Shown here one piece after another: positions 1 through 8,742 of a DNA stretch of 64,000 nt. The position numbers were made by a program, and so were the translations under genes. Under the pieces are notes generated by a model. That model saw nothing but the letters and a program-made list of their open reading frames with translations. It was not told where the DNA came from and ran no database searches. The first letter of the stretch is position 1. Each line of letters begins with the position of its first letter. The stretch covers positions 434,001-498,000 of the forward strand of contig CAVVME010000004.1 of the NCBI GenBank assembly GCA_963749365.1, in the 5' to 3' direction. This stretch comes from WHSW01 sp963749365. Lineage in GTDB: Bacteria > Actinomycetota > Thermoleophilia > Solirubrobacterales > 70-9.

Positions 1-1
1 T

Positions 2-586
2 CACTTCGCCGAGCGCTTCGGGTTGATCGTGATCATCGCGCTCGGCGAGTCGATCGTCGCCCTCGGCGCCGGCCCCAGCGACCTCAGCGGACCCGTGATC
101 GTCGGCGCGATCGCGGCGATCGCGCTCGCCGGCGCGCAGTGGTGGGCCTATTTCGACGTCGTCTCGATCGCCGCCGAGCGCAAGCTCAGCGAGGCCGAGG
201 GCGTGGAGCAGAACCGTCTCGCGCGCGACTCGTGGGGCGTCCTGCACGGGCTGCTGATCGCAGGCATCATCCTCACCGCGCTGGGGGTGAAGAAGACGAT
301 CGCCTACATCGACGAGCCGCTCGAGACGGTCGCCGCGGTGGCTCTCTGCGGCGGAGTCGCCATGTACCTGCTCGGGCACATCGCGATCAGGCTGCGCAGC
401 GTCGGGACCCTGAACCGTCAGCGATTGTTCGCCGCCCTGATCGCCCTGGCGCTGATCCCATACGCGACCGAGGTCGATTCGCTGGCGGCGCTGATTACCA
501 TCGCTGCACTGATGATCGCCCTGGTCGCCTACGAGGCGGTGCATTTTCGCCAGCGCCGCGCCGAGCTGCGCGGAGCGCGAGCCTGA
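2..586 (+). CDS. LtrA family low temperature requirement protein, C-terminal part (5' end outside window)
   Basis: The gene enters from the left edge, so only the last 194 residues or so are visible. The first residues, HFAERFGLIVIIALGES, are the most typical motif of LtrA (low temperature requirement A) proteins, which are multi-pass inner-membrane proteins of poorly known function. At least five hydrophobic segments follow, with a charged ending (RQRRAELRGARA). The stop codon shares its last base with the start of the next gene (TGATG), so the two are probably co-transcribed and translationally coupled. The family call is from recognised motif and topology. The biochemical role is not known from sequence. 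Confidence 0.85.
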   Translation, partial: HFAERFGLIVIIALGESIVALGAGPSDLSGPVIVGAIAAIALAGAQWWAYFDVVSIAAERKLSEAEGVEQNRLARDSWGVLHGLLIAGIILTALGVKKTIAYIDEPLETVAAVALCGGVAMYLLGHIAIRLRSVGTLNRQRLFAALIALALIPYATEVDSLAALITIAALMIALVAYEAVHFRQRRAELRGARA

Positions 587-1185
587 TGCGCGTCTTCGCC
601 TTCAGCGACCTGCACCGCGACCTCGACCAGGCCGCGAGCCTGGTCTCCGAGAGTGCCGACGCCGAGCTCGTGATCGGGGCCGGGGACTTCGCCTCGGTGC
701 ACGAGGGGCTGGGCGAGACAATCGAGGCGCTGGCGGCGATCGAGGCTCCGACGGTGCTCGTGCCCGGCAACAACGAGACCGAGGACGCGCTGCGCCAGGC
801 CGCCGCGGCGTGGCCGACGGCGACCGTCCTCCACGGCGAGGGCACCGAGATCGGCGGGGTCGAGGTGTTCGGGCTCGGCGCCGGGGTCCCGGTCACGCCC
901 TGGGACTGGAGCTTCGACCTCGACGAGGCCGAGGCCGAGGCGATGCTCGCCGACCTGCCCGCCGGGGCGATCCTGGTCTCCCACTCTCCCCCGCATGGCC
1001 ACGTCGACCGCTCCGGCGCGGGTGACCATCTCGGCAGCAAGGCCGTCCTTGCCGCGATCCAGGAGCACGGCCCGCGACTGGTCGTCTGCGGGCACATCCA
1101 CGAGAGCTGGCGACAGGAGTCGAGCCTCGGACAGAGCCGGATCGTGAACCTCGGCCCGGCCGGCGCCTGGTTCGAGCTCGACTGA
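586..1185 (+). CDS. Metallophosphoesterase (calcineurin-like phosphatase)
   Basis: A 199-residue protein starting at the ATG that overlaps the stop of the LtrA-like gene. It has the ordered metal-binding motifs of calcineurin-like phosphoesterases: FSDLHRD near residue 5, GAGDF near 34, PGNNE (the GNxE form) near 65, SHSPPHGH near 133 and CGHIHES near 165. These bind two metal ions and hydrolyse a phosphoester. The compact size, with no signal peptide, fits a cytoplasmic YfcE/Rv-type phosphodiesterase. The substrate cannot be read from the sequence. The long reading frame on the opposite strand (from 893) overlaps its 3' half and is probably non-coding there. Confidence 0.88.
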   Translation: MRVFAFSDLHRDLDQAASLVSESADAELVIGAGDFASVHEGLGETIEALAAIEAPTVLVPGNNETEDALRQAAAAWPTATVLHGEGTEIGGVEVFGLGAGVPVTPWDWSFDLDEAEAEAMLADLPAGAILVSHSPPHGHVDRSGAGDHLGSKAVLAAIQEHGPRLVVCGHIHESWRQESSLGQSRIVNLGPAGAWFELD

Positions 1186-2029
1186 GCTCGTCCCCGTCGG
1201 TCAGCACGTATTCGACCTGCTGGGCGATCGCCCGCGCCCGAGCCCGGTAGCCGGTGGCATTGACGTGCACGCCGTCGCCGGCCAGCCAGCCTCGGTTGCG
1301 GGCGACGAGCCCTGCCCAGTCGACCTCGCGGAAGTTCTTGCTCCGGCGGGCCGCGGCGGCGATCACCCGGTTGTAGCCGGCGTAGCTGACCCGGCCGACC
1401 GGCGGCCGGACGATGTTGGGGACGACCACGCAGCGGGTCTTGCCGGCGATCTGCAGCAGCGACTCGATCGAGTTCGCGAACGAGGCGACCGAGCCCGGGC
1501 CGTCGTTGGTGCCGAGCGCGAACACGATCACCCCGGGGAGGCTGCCCCGGCGACGGAGGATCGAGACCCCCTCGGGGGCGTGGCGGGAGATCGAAACCGA
1601 TTGCTCGAGCTTCCATCCCGACAGAGCGCCGGGCAGATACGGCCGCGTGCCCTCGCCGAGCGAGTCGCCGATCGCGAACACGGTCCGCTCGCGGACCACC
1701 AGCCGGTCGCGGTCGACCGCCCGCCCCCGCTCGAACCAGGCGAGCTGGTAGCGGCCGGCGCCGTCGATGTCGAATCGGGTTCGGGAGCGCTGACCGGGGT
1801 TGTTGGTGCGCCGCTGCTCGCAGCGCTGGCGCTCGCCGCGGGCGCGATGGCAGATCCGGTAGGCAACATCGCGGCGACCGAAGGCGCGGTAGACGGCCAC
1901 CGGGTGGTCGCCCTCGAAGCAGAACCGATCGGCGTGCTTGCCCTGGGCGCCGCAGGACGCATGGGCGCGGTGGGGCTTGGCGCGCTCCGGGTCCAGTGTC
2001 GCCGCCGTCGCCGCGGCCGTCAGCGCCAA
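893..2029 (-). CDS. Secreted SGNH/GDSL-like hydrolase, probably frameshifted in the signal peptide
   Basis: The middle of this frame carries SGNH hydrolase blocks in order: FAIGDSLGEGTRPYL (block I Ser), VIVFALGTND (block III) and DGVHVNATGY (block V Asp-x-x-His). It is therefore likely a lipase/acyl-esterase-like enzyme. The annotated frame opens only at a TTG (2029). One base out of register upstream lies an ATG (2066) that encodes MRRLSAIIAAALF. Joined to ALTAAATAA, this gives a complete signal peptide, so one missing base near 2029 is likely. At the other end the domain finishes near 1200, but the frame runs on to 893, antisense to the metallophosphoesterase. A stop one base out of register lies at 1201-1203. 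The last ~100 residues are doubtful. Confidence 0.6.
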   Translation of the reverse strand: MALTAAATAATLDPERAKPHRAHASCGAQGKHADRFCFEGDHPVAVYRAFGRRDVAYRICHRARGERQRCEQRRTNNPGQRSRTRFDIDGAGRYQLAWFERGRAVDRDRLVVRERTVFAIGDSLGEGTRPYLPGALSGWKLEQSVSISRHAPEGVSILRRRGSLPGVIVFALGTNDGPGSVASFANSIESLLQIAGKTRCVVVPNIVRPPVGRVSYAGYNRVIAAAARRSKNFREVDWAGLVARNRGWLAGDGVHVNATGYRARARAIAQQVEYVLTDGDELSRARTRRRPGRGSRSGSVRGSTPVASSRGCARRRPVAGRAPGSRQGRPCCRDGHPRRSGRRGHAGESGRPGSPRRAGRRASPRPRPRRGRSSSPRA

Positions 2030-2076
2030 ACAGCGCCGCCGCGATGATCGCCGACAACCGCCTCATCGCCGCGAGC

Positions 2077-3216
2077 CTACGTCCTGTGGCGGCGGCCTGG
2101 CGCGCCGATCGCGGCCACGGTGAAGCCGAGCAGGAGCGCGATCGATGCGTAGGCGACGCCGTCGGAGGTCGCGTCGGCGAGCCCGCTCATCACCGATCCG
2201 CCGAGCACCTGCCCCCCGGCCCAGGCGAGGCTGAGCAGCGCCGTGCCGAACGCGAGGTCGACGCCGGCGGCCTCGGTGCGCTCGGAGAGCAGCGCCATCG
2301 AGGGTGTCCAGGTGAGGGTCAGGGCCAAGAACACGGCCACGACGACGATCGCGAGCGGCACCACCGTGACCGGCAGCGGCAGGAGCAGCGCCGCACCGGT
2401 CGCCGTCAGCAGCCCCACCCGGACCACCCGCAGGCGCCCCCGCCGGTCCGAGAGCCTGCCGATGGCGGGGCTGATCACGGCCTCGACCGCCGCGGAGACG
2501 AGGAAGATCGCGCCGATCGCGGTCGCGGTCGCGCCGAGCTCGTCGAGTCGCAGCGGCGCCAGGACCTCGACCGCGCCGGCGAGCACCGACGGCACCGCAA
2601 CGAGCCAGAAGCCGAGCAGGATCGGCGGCGTGAGGATCGCGCCGGCGACCTCGCGCAGCGACCGGACCGGCGCCGGCGTCGATCGCGGCGTCGCCAGCGT
2701 CCAGATGATCAGGGCCGCAGCGAGCACGGCGACGCCGGTGAACACGACCTCGGGGCCGGTCGCGGTGGCGATCGAGCCCAGGACCGGCCCAAGCACCAGG
2801 CCGGTGACCGCCGCCGCCATCGCCGCGCCGATCAGCTCACCGCGCCGGTCGCTCGGCGCCGCGCCGATCAGCCAGGCGAGGCCCGCGGTCCAGGCGAACG
2901 CTCCGCCGATTCCCTGCGCGACCCGGGCCAGGTCGAGGACCAGGATCGTGTCGCCGAACGCGAACACGAGGCTCGAGACGCCGAGCAGCGCGAGACCGAT
3001 CAACATCGTCGGCCGGACGCCGATCCGCGCCGCGACCCATCCCGAGGGCAGTGAGGCGAGCAGGGTTCCCGCGGGGTAGGCGGCGCTGAGCACACCGGCT
3101 GCGCCCTTCGAGATCCCGAGCTCCGCGACGTAGGAGGGCAGCAGCGGCACCAGCGCGGCGAGGAACATCGTGTCGACCAACAGCACGGTGGCGACGAGGG
3201 CGAAGAGCCGGCGCAT
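2077..3216 (-). CDS. MFS transporter, DHA1-type drug/metabolite exporter
   Basis: 379 residues with about twelve hydrophobic segments in two halves of six. It begins MRRLFALVATVLLVDTMFLAALVPLLPSY, a typical MFS helix 1, and has loop 2-3 features (GWVAARIGVRP) and the equivalent loop in the second half (GRLSDRRGRLR). The length and the short loops fit a 12-TM proton-driven exporter of the YajR/DHA1 type in the cytoplasmic membrane. It lies 10 bases upstream of the SGNH hydrolase start region and reads in the same direction, so the two could share a transcript. The substrate is unknown. Confidence 0.85.
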   Translation of the reverse strand: MRRLFALVATVLLVDTMFLAALVPLLPSYVAELGISKGAAGVLSAAYPAGTLLASLPSGWVAARIGVRPTMLIGLALLGVSSLVFAFGDTILVLDLARVAQGIGGAFAWTAGLAWLIGAAPSDRRGELIGAAMAAAVTGLVLGPVLGSIATATGPEVVFTGVAVLAAALIIWTLATPRSTPAPVRSLREVAGAILTPPILLGFWLVAVPSVLAGAVEVLAPLRLDELGATATAIGAIFLVSAAVEAVISPAIGRLSDRRGRLRVVRVGLLTATGAALLLPLPVTVVPLAIVVVAVFLALTLTWTPSMALLSERTEAAGVDLAFGTALLSLAWAGGQVLGGSVMSGLADATSDGVAYASIALLLGFTVAAIGAPGRRHRT

Positions 3217-3259
3217 CAGCGCAAGCTAGAGCGTCGGGAGCGGCGGCGGCAGGCGCCGT

Positions 3260-3991
3260 TCAGGCAGCCGGCGCGGGGGCCGGCGGGGGCGGCTCGGCCG
3301 CCGGGGCGACGCCGCGAAGCTCGAAGAAGAGCACACTCGAGACCAGTGCCGCAAACGGAGCGGCGAGGACGTTGACGATGATCGCGAGGAAGATCGCGCC
3401 CGCGGCGTCGGCGATCACGGCGCCGAGCAGGACCGCGACGATCCCCAGGCCCCAGAGAACGAGGAAGGCGACGACGATCGCGCCGAAGACGGTCCAGCCG
3501 TTGCCCCGGACGAGCTCATGGCTGCGACCGAACGCCTCGAAGACGCCGACCCGCTCGACGACGATCGCCGGGACCCCGACCGCCCAGATCGTGAGCAGGA
3601 AGAGGCCGGGGATGATCAAGAGCAAGAGGCCGATCCCGACTCCGAGCCCGAACAGGATCCCGAAGCCGATCAGCGGCAGGACGGCGTGCCAGCCGGAACT
3701 GAGCAGCTCGCCGGCGGTGAAGTCCCGGCGCCCGTCGCGCACGTCCGCGACCAGGCTGACGACGAAGCCGGTGAACAGCGCCCAGGCGACCAGGGAGACG
3801 ATCGAACCGACAAAGCTGAGGATCGCGCTGTCGGTCTCGTTGAGCAGGCCCTGGATCACGCCCGAGACGATGAAGATCCCCAAGGCGGCGAAGATCAGGG
3901 TGGCGGCGTGCTTCCTGTAGAGCTCGAACGCCTCGCTGATCACGCCGCCGACCGTGAGACGCCGCTCGGCTGGTGCCGATGATCCCTCCAT
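3260..3991 (-). CDS. Multi-pass membrane protein, GDPD-membrane-domain/YciC-like
   Basis: 243 residues. A short cytoplasmic N-terminus with LTVGGVISEAFELYRKH is followed by about six hydrophobic segments and a Pro/Ala-rich tail (PPPPAPAPAA). The opening 'GxxxxEAFxLYRxH' followed by helices, and the motif VVERVGVFEAFGRSHELVRGNGW near residue 150, match the membrane domain family found in glycerophosphodiester phosphodiesterase N-termini and UPF0259/YciC-like proteins. These have no assigned reaction. No catalytic residues are visible. It is separated by only 43 bases from the MFS gene downstream and 12 from the P450 end (same strand for all). Confidence 0.65.
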   Translation of the reverse strand: MEGSSAPAERRLTVGGVISEAFELYRKHAATLIFAALGIFIVSGVIQGLLNETDSAILSFVGSIVSLVAWALFTGFVVSLVADVRDGRRDFTAGELLSSGWHAVLPLIGFGILFGLGVGIGLLLLIIPGLFLLTIWAVGVPAIVVERVGVFEAFGRSHELVRGNGWTVFGAIVVAFLVLWGLGIVAVLLGAVIADAAGAIFLAIIVNVLAAPFAALVSSVLFFELRGVAPAAEPPPPAPAPAA

Positions 3992-4003
3992 CGACCGGGA
4001 AGC

Positions 4004-5335
4004 CTAAGCCCTCGCCACGGCGGAAACCCCACGGGGGTGTAACTCGACCCGCGCTCCCGCCCGGGGACTGAGCGTGATGCTGCGCCGCCGGCTGAGCTCG
4101 AACCGGTCGCCGACGGCACGCACACGACTCGAGGCGAGCACCGCGCGGAGCACGATCCGCATCTCGAGCAGGGCGAAGCTCGCGCCGAGGCAGCGCCGCC
4201 TGCCGCCGCCGAACGGGATCCAGGTGTAGGTTCCGGGCTCGCGCTCGAGGAAGCGCTCGGGACGGAAGCTGTAGGGGTCCGGGTAGAGCTCGCGGTCGTG
4301 GTGGACGAGGTAGGCGTTGCCGACCAGACAGCAACCCGGCGGATAGGTCCAGCCGCCGAGCTCGAGCTCCTGCTTGACCAGCCGCGGCTGCACGTTCGGG
4401 AGCACCGGGCGACTGCGAAGCGCCTCGCGGATCGTCGCCTCGAGGTACTCCTCGCCCTCGCCGCGATCGATCTCGCGCTCGAGCCGCGCGCTCACGTTGG
4501 ACGCCCGGGCGAGGCGCATGAAAGCCCAGGCGAGCTGCGAGGCGGTGGTCTCGTGGCCGGCGACGAGCAGCGTGATCAGCTCGTCGCGCAGCTCGAGGTC
4601 GGACATCGGGGCGCCGTCGGCGTGGCGGGCCTCGAGCAGCAGGGCGAGCACGTCGTCACCACCCGCCCGGTCGGCGCGGCGCTCGGCGATCAACTCGTAG
4701 ACCGGTGCATCGACGGCGGCGCGGAGGCGCTTGAAGCCCGCCCACGGGCCGTGTCCGCGAGCCTCGATCTGCAACGGCGGCAACAGCGCGGCCGGGCGCG
4801 AGCCGAGCTCGAGGATCTCGGTCAGCCGGGCACGCAGGTTGTCGAGCCGGGGCCCCGGCTCGAGCCCGAACACCGCCCGGAGGATGATCTCCAGCGTCAG
4901 CGCCTGAAGCGGCGGATGCAGGGCGATCGTGCGATCGCGCGGCCAGGAGGCGACCTCGCGCTCGGTGACGTCGGCGACCAGGTCCGCGAGCCCGGCCATG
5001 CGCTCGCCGGTGAACGCGGGCAACATCAGCCGGCGCTGCTCGAGGTGGGCGTCCTCGTCGAGCAGCAGCACCGAGCGCTCACCGACGATCGGGCCGAGGA
5101 TCGCTGCGCCCTCTCCCGGATGAAGCACCTGCGGCGACGCCGTGAACAGCTCGCGCAGCTGCTCGGGATCGGAGAGCATCACGAACGGCGGCGAGCCGAG
5201 CAGGCGCAGGGTCCAGCGGCGTCCGTAGCGCGCCCGGCAGCGCTCCATGAACGGGATCGAGCGCGTCCACCAGGCGAGCGTCTGCACCGCCGCCGGCGCC
5301 CGGGGCCCGGGCGGGACCTGCGAGCGGCGAATCAC
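4004..5335 (-). CDS. Cytochrome P450
   Basis: 443 residues from a GTG start whose bases overlap the stop of the upstream oxidoreductase (GTGA). All P450 signatures are present: the I-helix oxygen-binding motif AGHETTA near residue 260, the K-helix ExxR in REALR, the PERF motif (FRPERF) and the haem loop PFGGGRRRCLGA with the Cys thiolate ligand. There is no signal anchor, so it is a soluble bacterial class I type needing ferredoxin partners, none of which are nearby. The N-terminal PPGP and the overall form resemble CYP110/CYP135-138-like enzymes. Translational coupling to a carotenoid-desaturase-like flavoenzyme suggests that both act on one hydrophobic substrate; this is inference. Confidence 0.93.
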   Translation of the reverse strand: MIRRSQVPPGPRAPAAVQTLAWWTRSIPFMERCRARYGRRWTLRLLGSPPFVMLSDPEQLRELFTASPQVLHPGEGAAILGPIVGERSVLLLDEDAHLEQRRLMLPAFTGERMAGLADLVADVTEREVASWPRDRTIALHPPLQALTLEIILRAVFGLEPGPRLDNLRARLTEILELGSRPAALLPPLQIEARGHGPWAGFKRLRAAVDAPVYELIAERRADRAGGDDVLALLLEARHADGAPMSDLELRDELITLLVAGHETTASQLAWAFMRLARASNVSARLEREIDRGEGEEYLEATIREALRSRPVLPNVQPRLVKQELELGGWTYPPGCCLVGNAYLVHHDRELYPDPYSFRPERFLEREPGTYTWIPFGGGRRRCLGASFALLEMRIVLRAVLASSRVRAVGDRFELSRRRSITLSPRAGARVELHPRGVSAVARA

Positions 5336-6954
5336 GCCGCCGAGCCTACGCGCTCGAGCACCGCCCGTGCCGCGATCCGGCCGTTGAGCGCGATCACCGA
5401 GCCGCCCGGGTGGGTCGCCGCTCCGCACAGATACAGGCCCTCGATCGGGGTCCGGGCCTCGAGCCGCTGATCCCACATCTGTCCCGGGAGCGCCTCGCCC
5501 TGGAAGATGTGGCCGCCGGTGAGCCCGATCCGCTGCTCGATGTCGGGCGGGCCGAGCACCTCGCGCTCGGCGACGCATTCGTGCACATCGGGCGCGTAGG
5601 CGGCGATCGCGTCCAGCACCAGGTCGCCGATCTCCTCGCGGCGCGTGTCCCAGTCCCCCTCCGCCAGGCGGTAGGGCGCGAACTGCGCGAAGACGCTCAT
5701 CACATGAGCCCCCGGCGGGGCCACGGAGTCGTCGTAGGCGCTCTGGAAGTAGAGGTCGGCGAACCCGATCGCCGGCTCACCCCGCCGCGCACCCTCGGCC
5801 GCCTCCTGGGCCGCGTCCAGCCCCGGCGTGATCGCGACCATCGCCCGCTGCGGCTCGATCCCGGTACCCCGCGCCCCGGGGAAGGTCGGGATCCGCTCGA
5901 GCGCGAGGTTGAGCTTGACCACCGGCGAGCTGATGTCCCAGGCCTCGAGCCGCTCGCGGTAGGCGGCGGGCATCGCATCGCAGCCCTCGAGCATCCGCAG
6001 CAGCCGCTTCGGGTCGGCGTTGCAGACGACGACCGGGGCGCGGATCAGCTCGCCCGACTCGATCTCGACTCCCTCGCCGGGAACGATTCGCGCCACCTCG
6101 ACCCCGGCGGCCAGCGTCGCCCCCGCTTCGCGCGCCGCCTCGGCGATCGCGAACGAGATCCGCCCCATGCCGCCGCGCACGTAACCCCATACCGAGCCCA
6201 GGCCGAGCAGATCGCCCTGGTGGTGCAGGAGCTTGATCGATGCCGTACCCGGATCGCGCGGGCCGGCGAAGCTGCCGATCACTCCCTGGCCGAAGACCGC
6301 GTGCTTGATCCGCTCGTCGCCGAGATAGCGGTCGAGCACGGTGGCGATCGAGTCCTCGAACACGAGCGAGACCAGCTCCTCGTCGCCGAGCATGCGCTCG
6401 ATCTCGGCCCGGCTCGGCGAGGGCGCCTGCCAGGTGTCGCCGCCGGGCCCATGTCGGAGCGCCAGGCGGCAACGCTCGAACAGATCCTCGTAGGCGAGCC
6501 AGCCCTCGATCTCCGCCTCGGGGAATCCCTGCTCGCGCAGATAGGCGATCGTCCGGCCGCGGTCGAGAAAGGACGCGAACGAGCCGCCGCCGGGAAGCGG
6601 AGACCAGCTCTGCGGGTCGGCGGCGGTGACCGAGTAGCCGTGGCGCTCGAGCTCGAGCTCGTCGATCACGACCCGATCGAGCAGGCCGACCAGGTACGCG
6701 CACGGGCTGACCAGGTAGTGCTGGTCGCTGAACGGTTGCTCGAGCGTGCACGCACCGCCGAGCCGGTCGCGACGCTCGAGCACAAGCACGGATCGACCGC
6801 CTCGGGCCAGGTAGGCGGCCGCCGTGAGCCCGTTGTGACCGCCGCCGACGACGATCGCGTCCCAGTCGCGCCGGGCGAGCTCGGAGAGCGCCGCCGGCAG
6901 CCCGACTTTGCCGAGCACGGAGTTGACGTCGTCGGCGCTCATCCGAGCCCGCAA
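5332..6954 (-). CDS. FAD-dependent oxidoreductase, PYROXD2/phytoene-desaturase-like
   Basis: 540 residues. After a ~30-residue lead comes the Rossmann dinucleotide-binding motif VVGGGHNGLTAAAYLARGG, then an ERRDRLGGACTLE motif typical of the phytoene desaturase/PYROXD2 group. The C-terminal FAD-binding segment is GLYLCGAATHPGGSV. The long middle substrate domain and the total length fit the PYROXD2-like subfamily better than true CrtI. Two starts are close together (6954 and an internal ATG at 6942), and the choice hardly matters. It overlaps the P450 gene by 4 bases. No other carotenoid gene (crtB, crtE) is in the window, so a role in carotenoid synthesis is not supported. Confidence 0.88.
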   Translation of the reverse strand: MRARMSADDVNSVLGKVGLPAALSELARRDWDAIVVGGGHNGLTAAAYLARGGRSVLVLERRDRLGGACTLEQPFSDQHYLVSPCAYLVGLLDRVVIDELELERHGYSVTAADPQSWSPLPGGGSFASFLDRGRTIAYLREQGFPEAEIEGWLAYEDLFERCRLALRHGPGGDTWQAPSPSRAEIERMLGDEELVSLVFEDSIATVLDRYLGDERIKHAVFGQGVIGSFAGPRDPGTASIKLLHHQGDLLGLGSVWGYVRGGMGRISFAIAEAAREAGATLAAGVEVARIVPGEGVEIESGELIRAPVVVCNADPKRLLRMLEGCDAMPAAYRERLEAWDISSPVVKLNLALERIPTFPGARGTGIEPQRAMVAITPGLDAAQEAAEGARRGEPAIGFADLYFQSAYDDSVAPPGAHVMSVFAQFAPYRLAEGDWDTRREEIGDLVLDAIAAYAPDVHECVAEREVLGPPDIEQRIGLTGGHIFQGEALPGQMWDQRLEARTPIEGLYLCGAATHPGGSVIALNGRIAARAVLERVGSAA

Positions 6955-7037
6955 GGCTAGTCGCCCGGCTCGCGGGCACCGGCAACGGATCGCATAGGAT
7001 CCCCGGGTCCCGTCCCCCGGCAGCGAGGTCGAGCCCA

Positions 7038-7910
7038 GTGTCCAGATTGCGCGTCCTGTCCCTGCTCACCGCCGTGCTCGCGCTGGTGGTCTTCGTTGGT
7101 TGCGGAAGCGACGACGATTCGGAGGACTCGGACTCGGAAACGGCGGCCACGGTCTCGCTCGACGACTGCACCCCCGACCAGCTCGAGACGCTGGAGTCGG
7201 GCACGCTGACGGTGGGGACCGACAAGCCGGCCTTCCCGCCCTACTTCGAGGACAACGACCCGACCAACGGCCAGGGCTTCGAGAGCGCCACCGCGTATGC
7301 GATCGCCGCCCAGCTCGGCTTCGACCCGTCCGATGTCGAGTGGACGGTCGTCCCGTTCAACGCCTCCTACGCGCCGGGACCCAAGGACTTCGACTTCGAC
7401 GTCAACCAGATCTCGATCACCCCGAAGCGCGCCGAGCAGGTCGACTTCTCGGCTCCCTACTACGAGGCCGAGCAGGCGGTCGTCGCGCTCAAGGGCTCCG
7501 ACGCCGCCGGCGCGACCTCGCTCACCGACCTCGCCGACGCCAACTTCGGAGTTCAGATCGGGACCACCAGCCTCGACGCGGTCAACGAGGTGATCCAGCC
7601 CAGCAACGAGCCGCAGGTCTTCGACACCTCAAACGACGTCGTCAGCGCGCTCAAGAACGAGCAGGTCGACGCGGTCGTGGTCGACGTCCCGACCGCCTTC
7701 TTCCTGACAGCCGTCCAGATCCCGGAGGCGACCACGGTCGGGCAGTTCCCGGCCCCGGGCGGTGACCAGTGGGGGGCGCTGCTCGAGAAGGACTCCCCGC
7801 TCACCGACTGCGTCTCGGCCGCGATCGAGGAACTCAACGCCTCGGGCGAGCTGCCGGCGATCGAGAAGCAGTGGATGAGCGAAGCGACCAGCGCACCGGT
7901 CCTCGAGTAG
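7038..7910 (+). CDS. Polar amino acid ABC transporter, substrate-binding lipoprotein
   Basis: 290 residues from a GTG start. Residues 1-22 are a lipoprotein signal peptide ending FVGC, with the Cys as lipidation site, followed by an acidic linker (GSDDDSEDSDSE). The mature part is a periplasmic-binding-fold family 3 protein: LTVGTDKPAFPPYFED, ISITPKRAEQVDFSAPYY and GVQIGTTSLDAV are characteristic of glutamine/cystine-type binding proteins. It delivers the ligand to the permease encoded just downstream (14-base gap). A plausible -10 element, CATAGGAT, lies at 6992-6999, 38 bases before the start. The ligand class is by family only. Confidence 0.92.
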   Translation: MSRLRVLSLLTAVLALVVFVGCGSDDDSEDSDSETAATVSLDDCTPDQLETLESGTLTVGTDKPAFPPYFEDNDPTNGQGFESATAYAIAAQLGFDPSDVEWTVVPFNASYAPGPKDFDFDVNQISITPKRAEQVDFSAPYYEAEQAVVALKGSDAAGATSLTDLADANFGVQIGTTSLDAVNEVIQPSNEPQVFDTSNDVVSALKNEQVDAVVVDVPTAFFLTAVQIPEATTVGQFPAPGGDQWGALLEKDSPLTDCVSAAIEELNASGELPAIEKQWMSEATSAPVLE

Positions 7911-7923
7911 CCGGCTCGGCCCG

Positions 7924-8742
7924 ATGACCGACCGTCGCGCCGAGCGGGCAGCCGCCCGCCGGCGCCACGACCGCCGCGGGCAGACGATCGCGGCGGTCTC
8001 GACCGTGATCGTGCTCGGGGGCCTGGCGACCTTGATCCTGACCAGCCCGGGCTGGCCCGAGGTACGCGACACGTTCTTCGACCCGGACGTTTTCCGCGAG
8101 TCGTTTCCCGACATCGCGCGAGCGTTCTGGCTCGACATCCGGGTCTTTCTGATCGTCGAAGTCGCGGTCCTGGTCCTCGGGCTCGTCGTCGCCCTGGTGC
8201 GTACGGTCGACGCTCCGGCGCTGTTTCCGGTCCGGCTGCTGGCCACCGTCTACACCGACGTCTTTCGCGGCATCCCGACGATCCTGCTCGTCTACCTGGT
8301 CGGCTTCGGGATCCCGGCCCTGGACCTGAGCGGCCTGCCGACCGAGCCGGTGGTTCTGGGCGGGATCGCGCTCACCCTCTCCTACGGCGCCTACGTCGCC
8401 GAGGTCTACCGGGCGGGATTGAACTCGGTCCATCCGGGGCAGCGGGACGCCGCCCTCGCGATCGGGCTCACCGAGCGCCAGGCGACCCGCCACGTGATCC
8501 TCCCCCAGGCGGTGCGCCGAGTCGGGCCGCCGCTGCTCAACGACTTCATCGCGCTGCAAAAGGACGTCGCCCTGATCGCGATCATCGGGGTGACCGGCGA
8601 GGCCTTCCGGGAGGCGCAGATCCTCACCGCAGCGGACTTCAACTACACCCCGCTGATCGCCGCGGCACTTCTCTACCTGTGCGTGACGATCCCGATGGCG
8701 CAGCTGCTCGACCGCTGGGAGCGGGGGAGGGCGCGCAGGTGA
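7924..8742 (+). CDS. Polar amino acid ABC transporter permease
   Basis: 272 residues, with a basic cytoplasmic N-terminus, five to six membrane spans and the BPD-transporter EAA-type loop (AALAIGLTERQATRHVILPQAVRRVGPPLLN), which docks onto the ATPase. GIPTILLVYLVGFG and SYGAYVAEVYRAGLNSV are typical of the HisMQ/GlnP amino acid permease family. A single permease gene is present, so a homodimer is likely. Its stop overlaps the GTG start of the ATPase gene (GTGA), which supports one operon with tight stoichiometry. Confidence 0.93.
   Translation: MTDRRAERAAARRRHDRRGQTIAAVSTVIVLGGLATLILTSPGWPEVRDTFFDPDVFRESFPDIARAFWLDIRVFLIVEVAVLVLGLVVALVRTVDAPALFPVRLLATVYTDVFRGIPTILLVYLVGFGIPALDLSGLPTEPVVLGGIALTLSYGAYVAEVYRAGLNSVHPGQRDAALAIGLTERQATRHVILPQAVRRVGPPLLNDFIALQKDVALIAIIGVTGEAFREAQILTAADFNYTPLIAAALLYLCVTIPMAQLLDRWERGRARR

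Noticed and set aside
495..2066. Long antisense frames such as 495-2066 minus and 1265-2047 plus
   Set aside because: They have Arg/Pro/Gly-rich shadow composition with no family motifs and overlap conserved genes. Only the first codons from 2066 (the signal peptide part) are taken as real.
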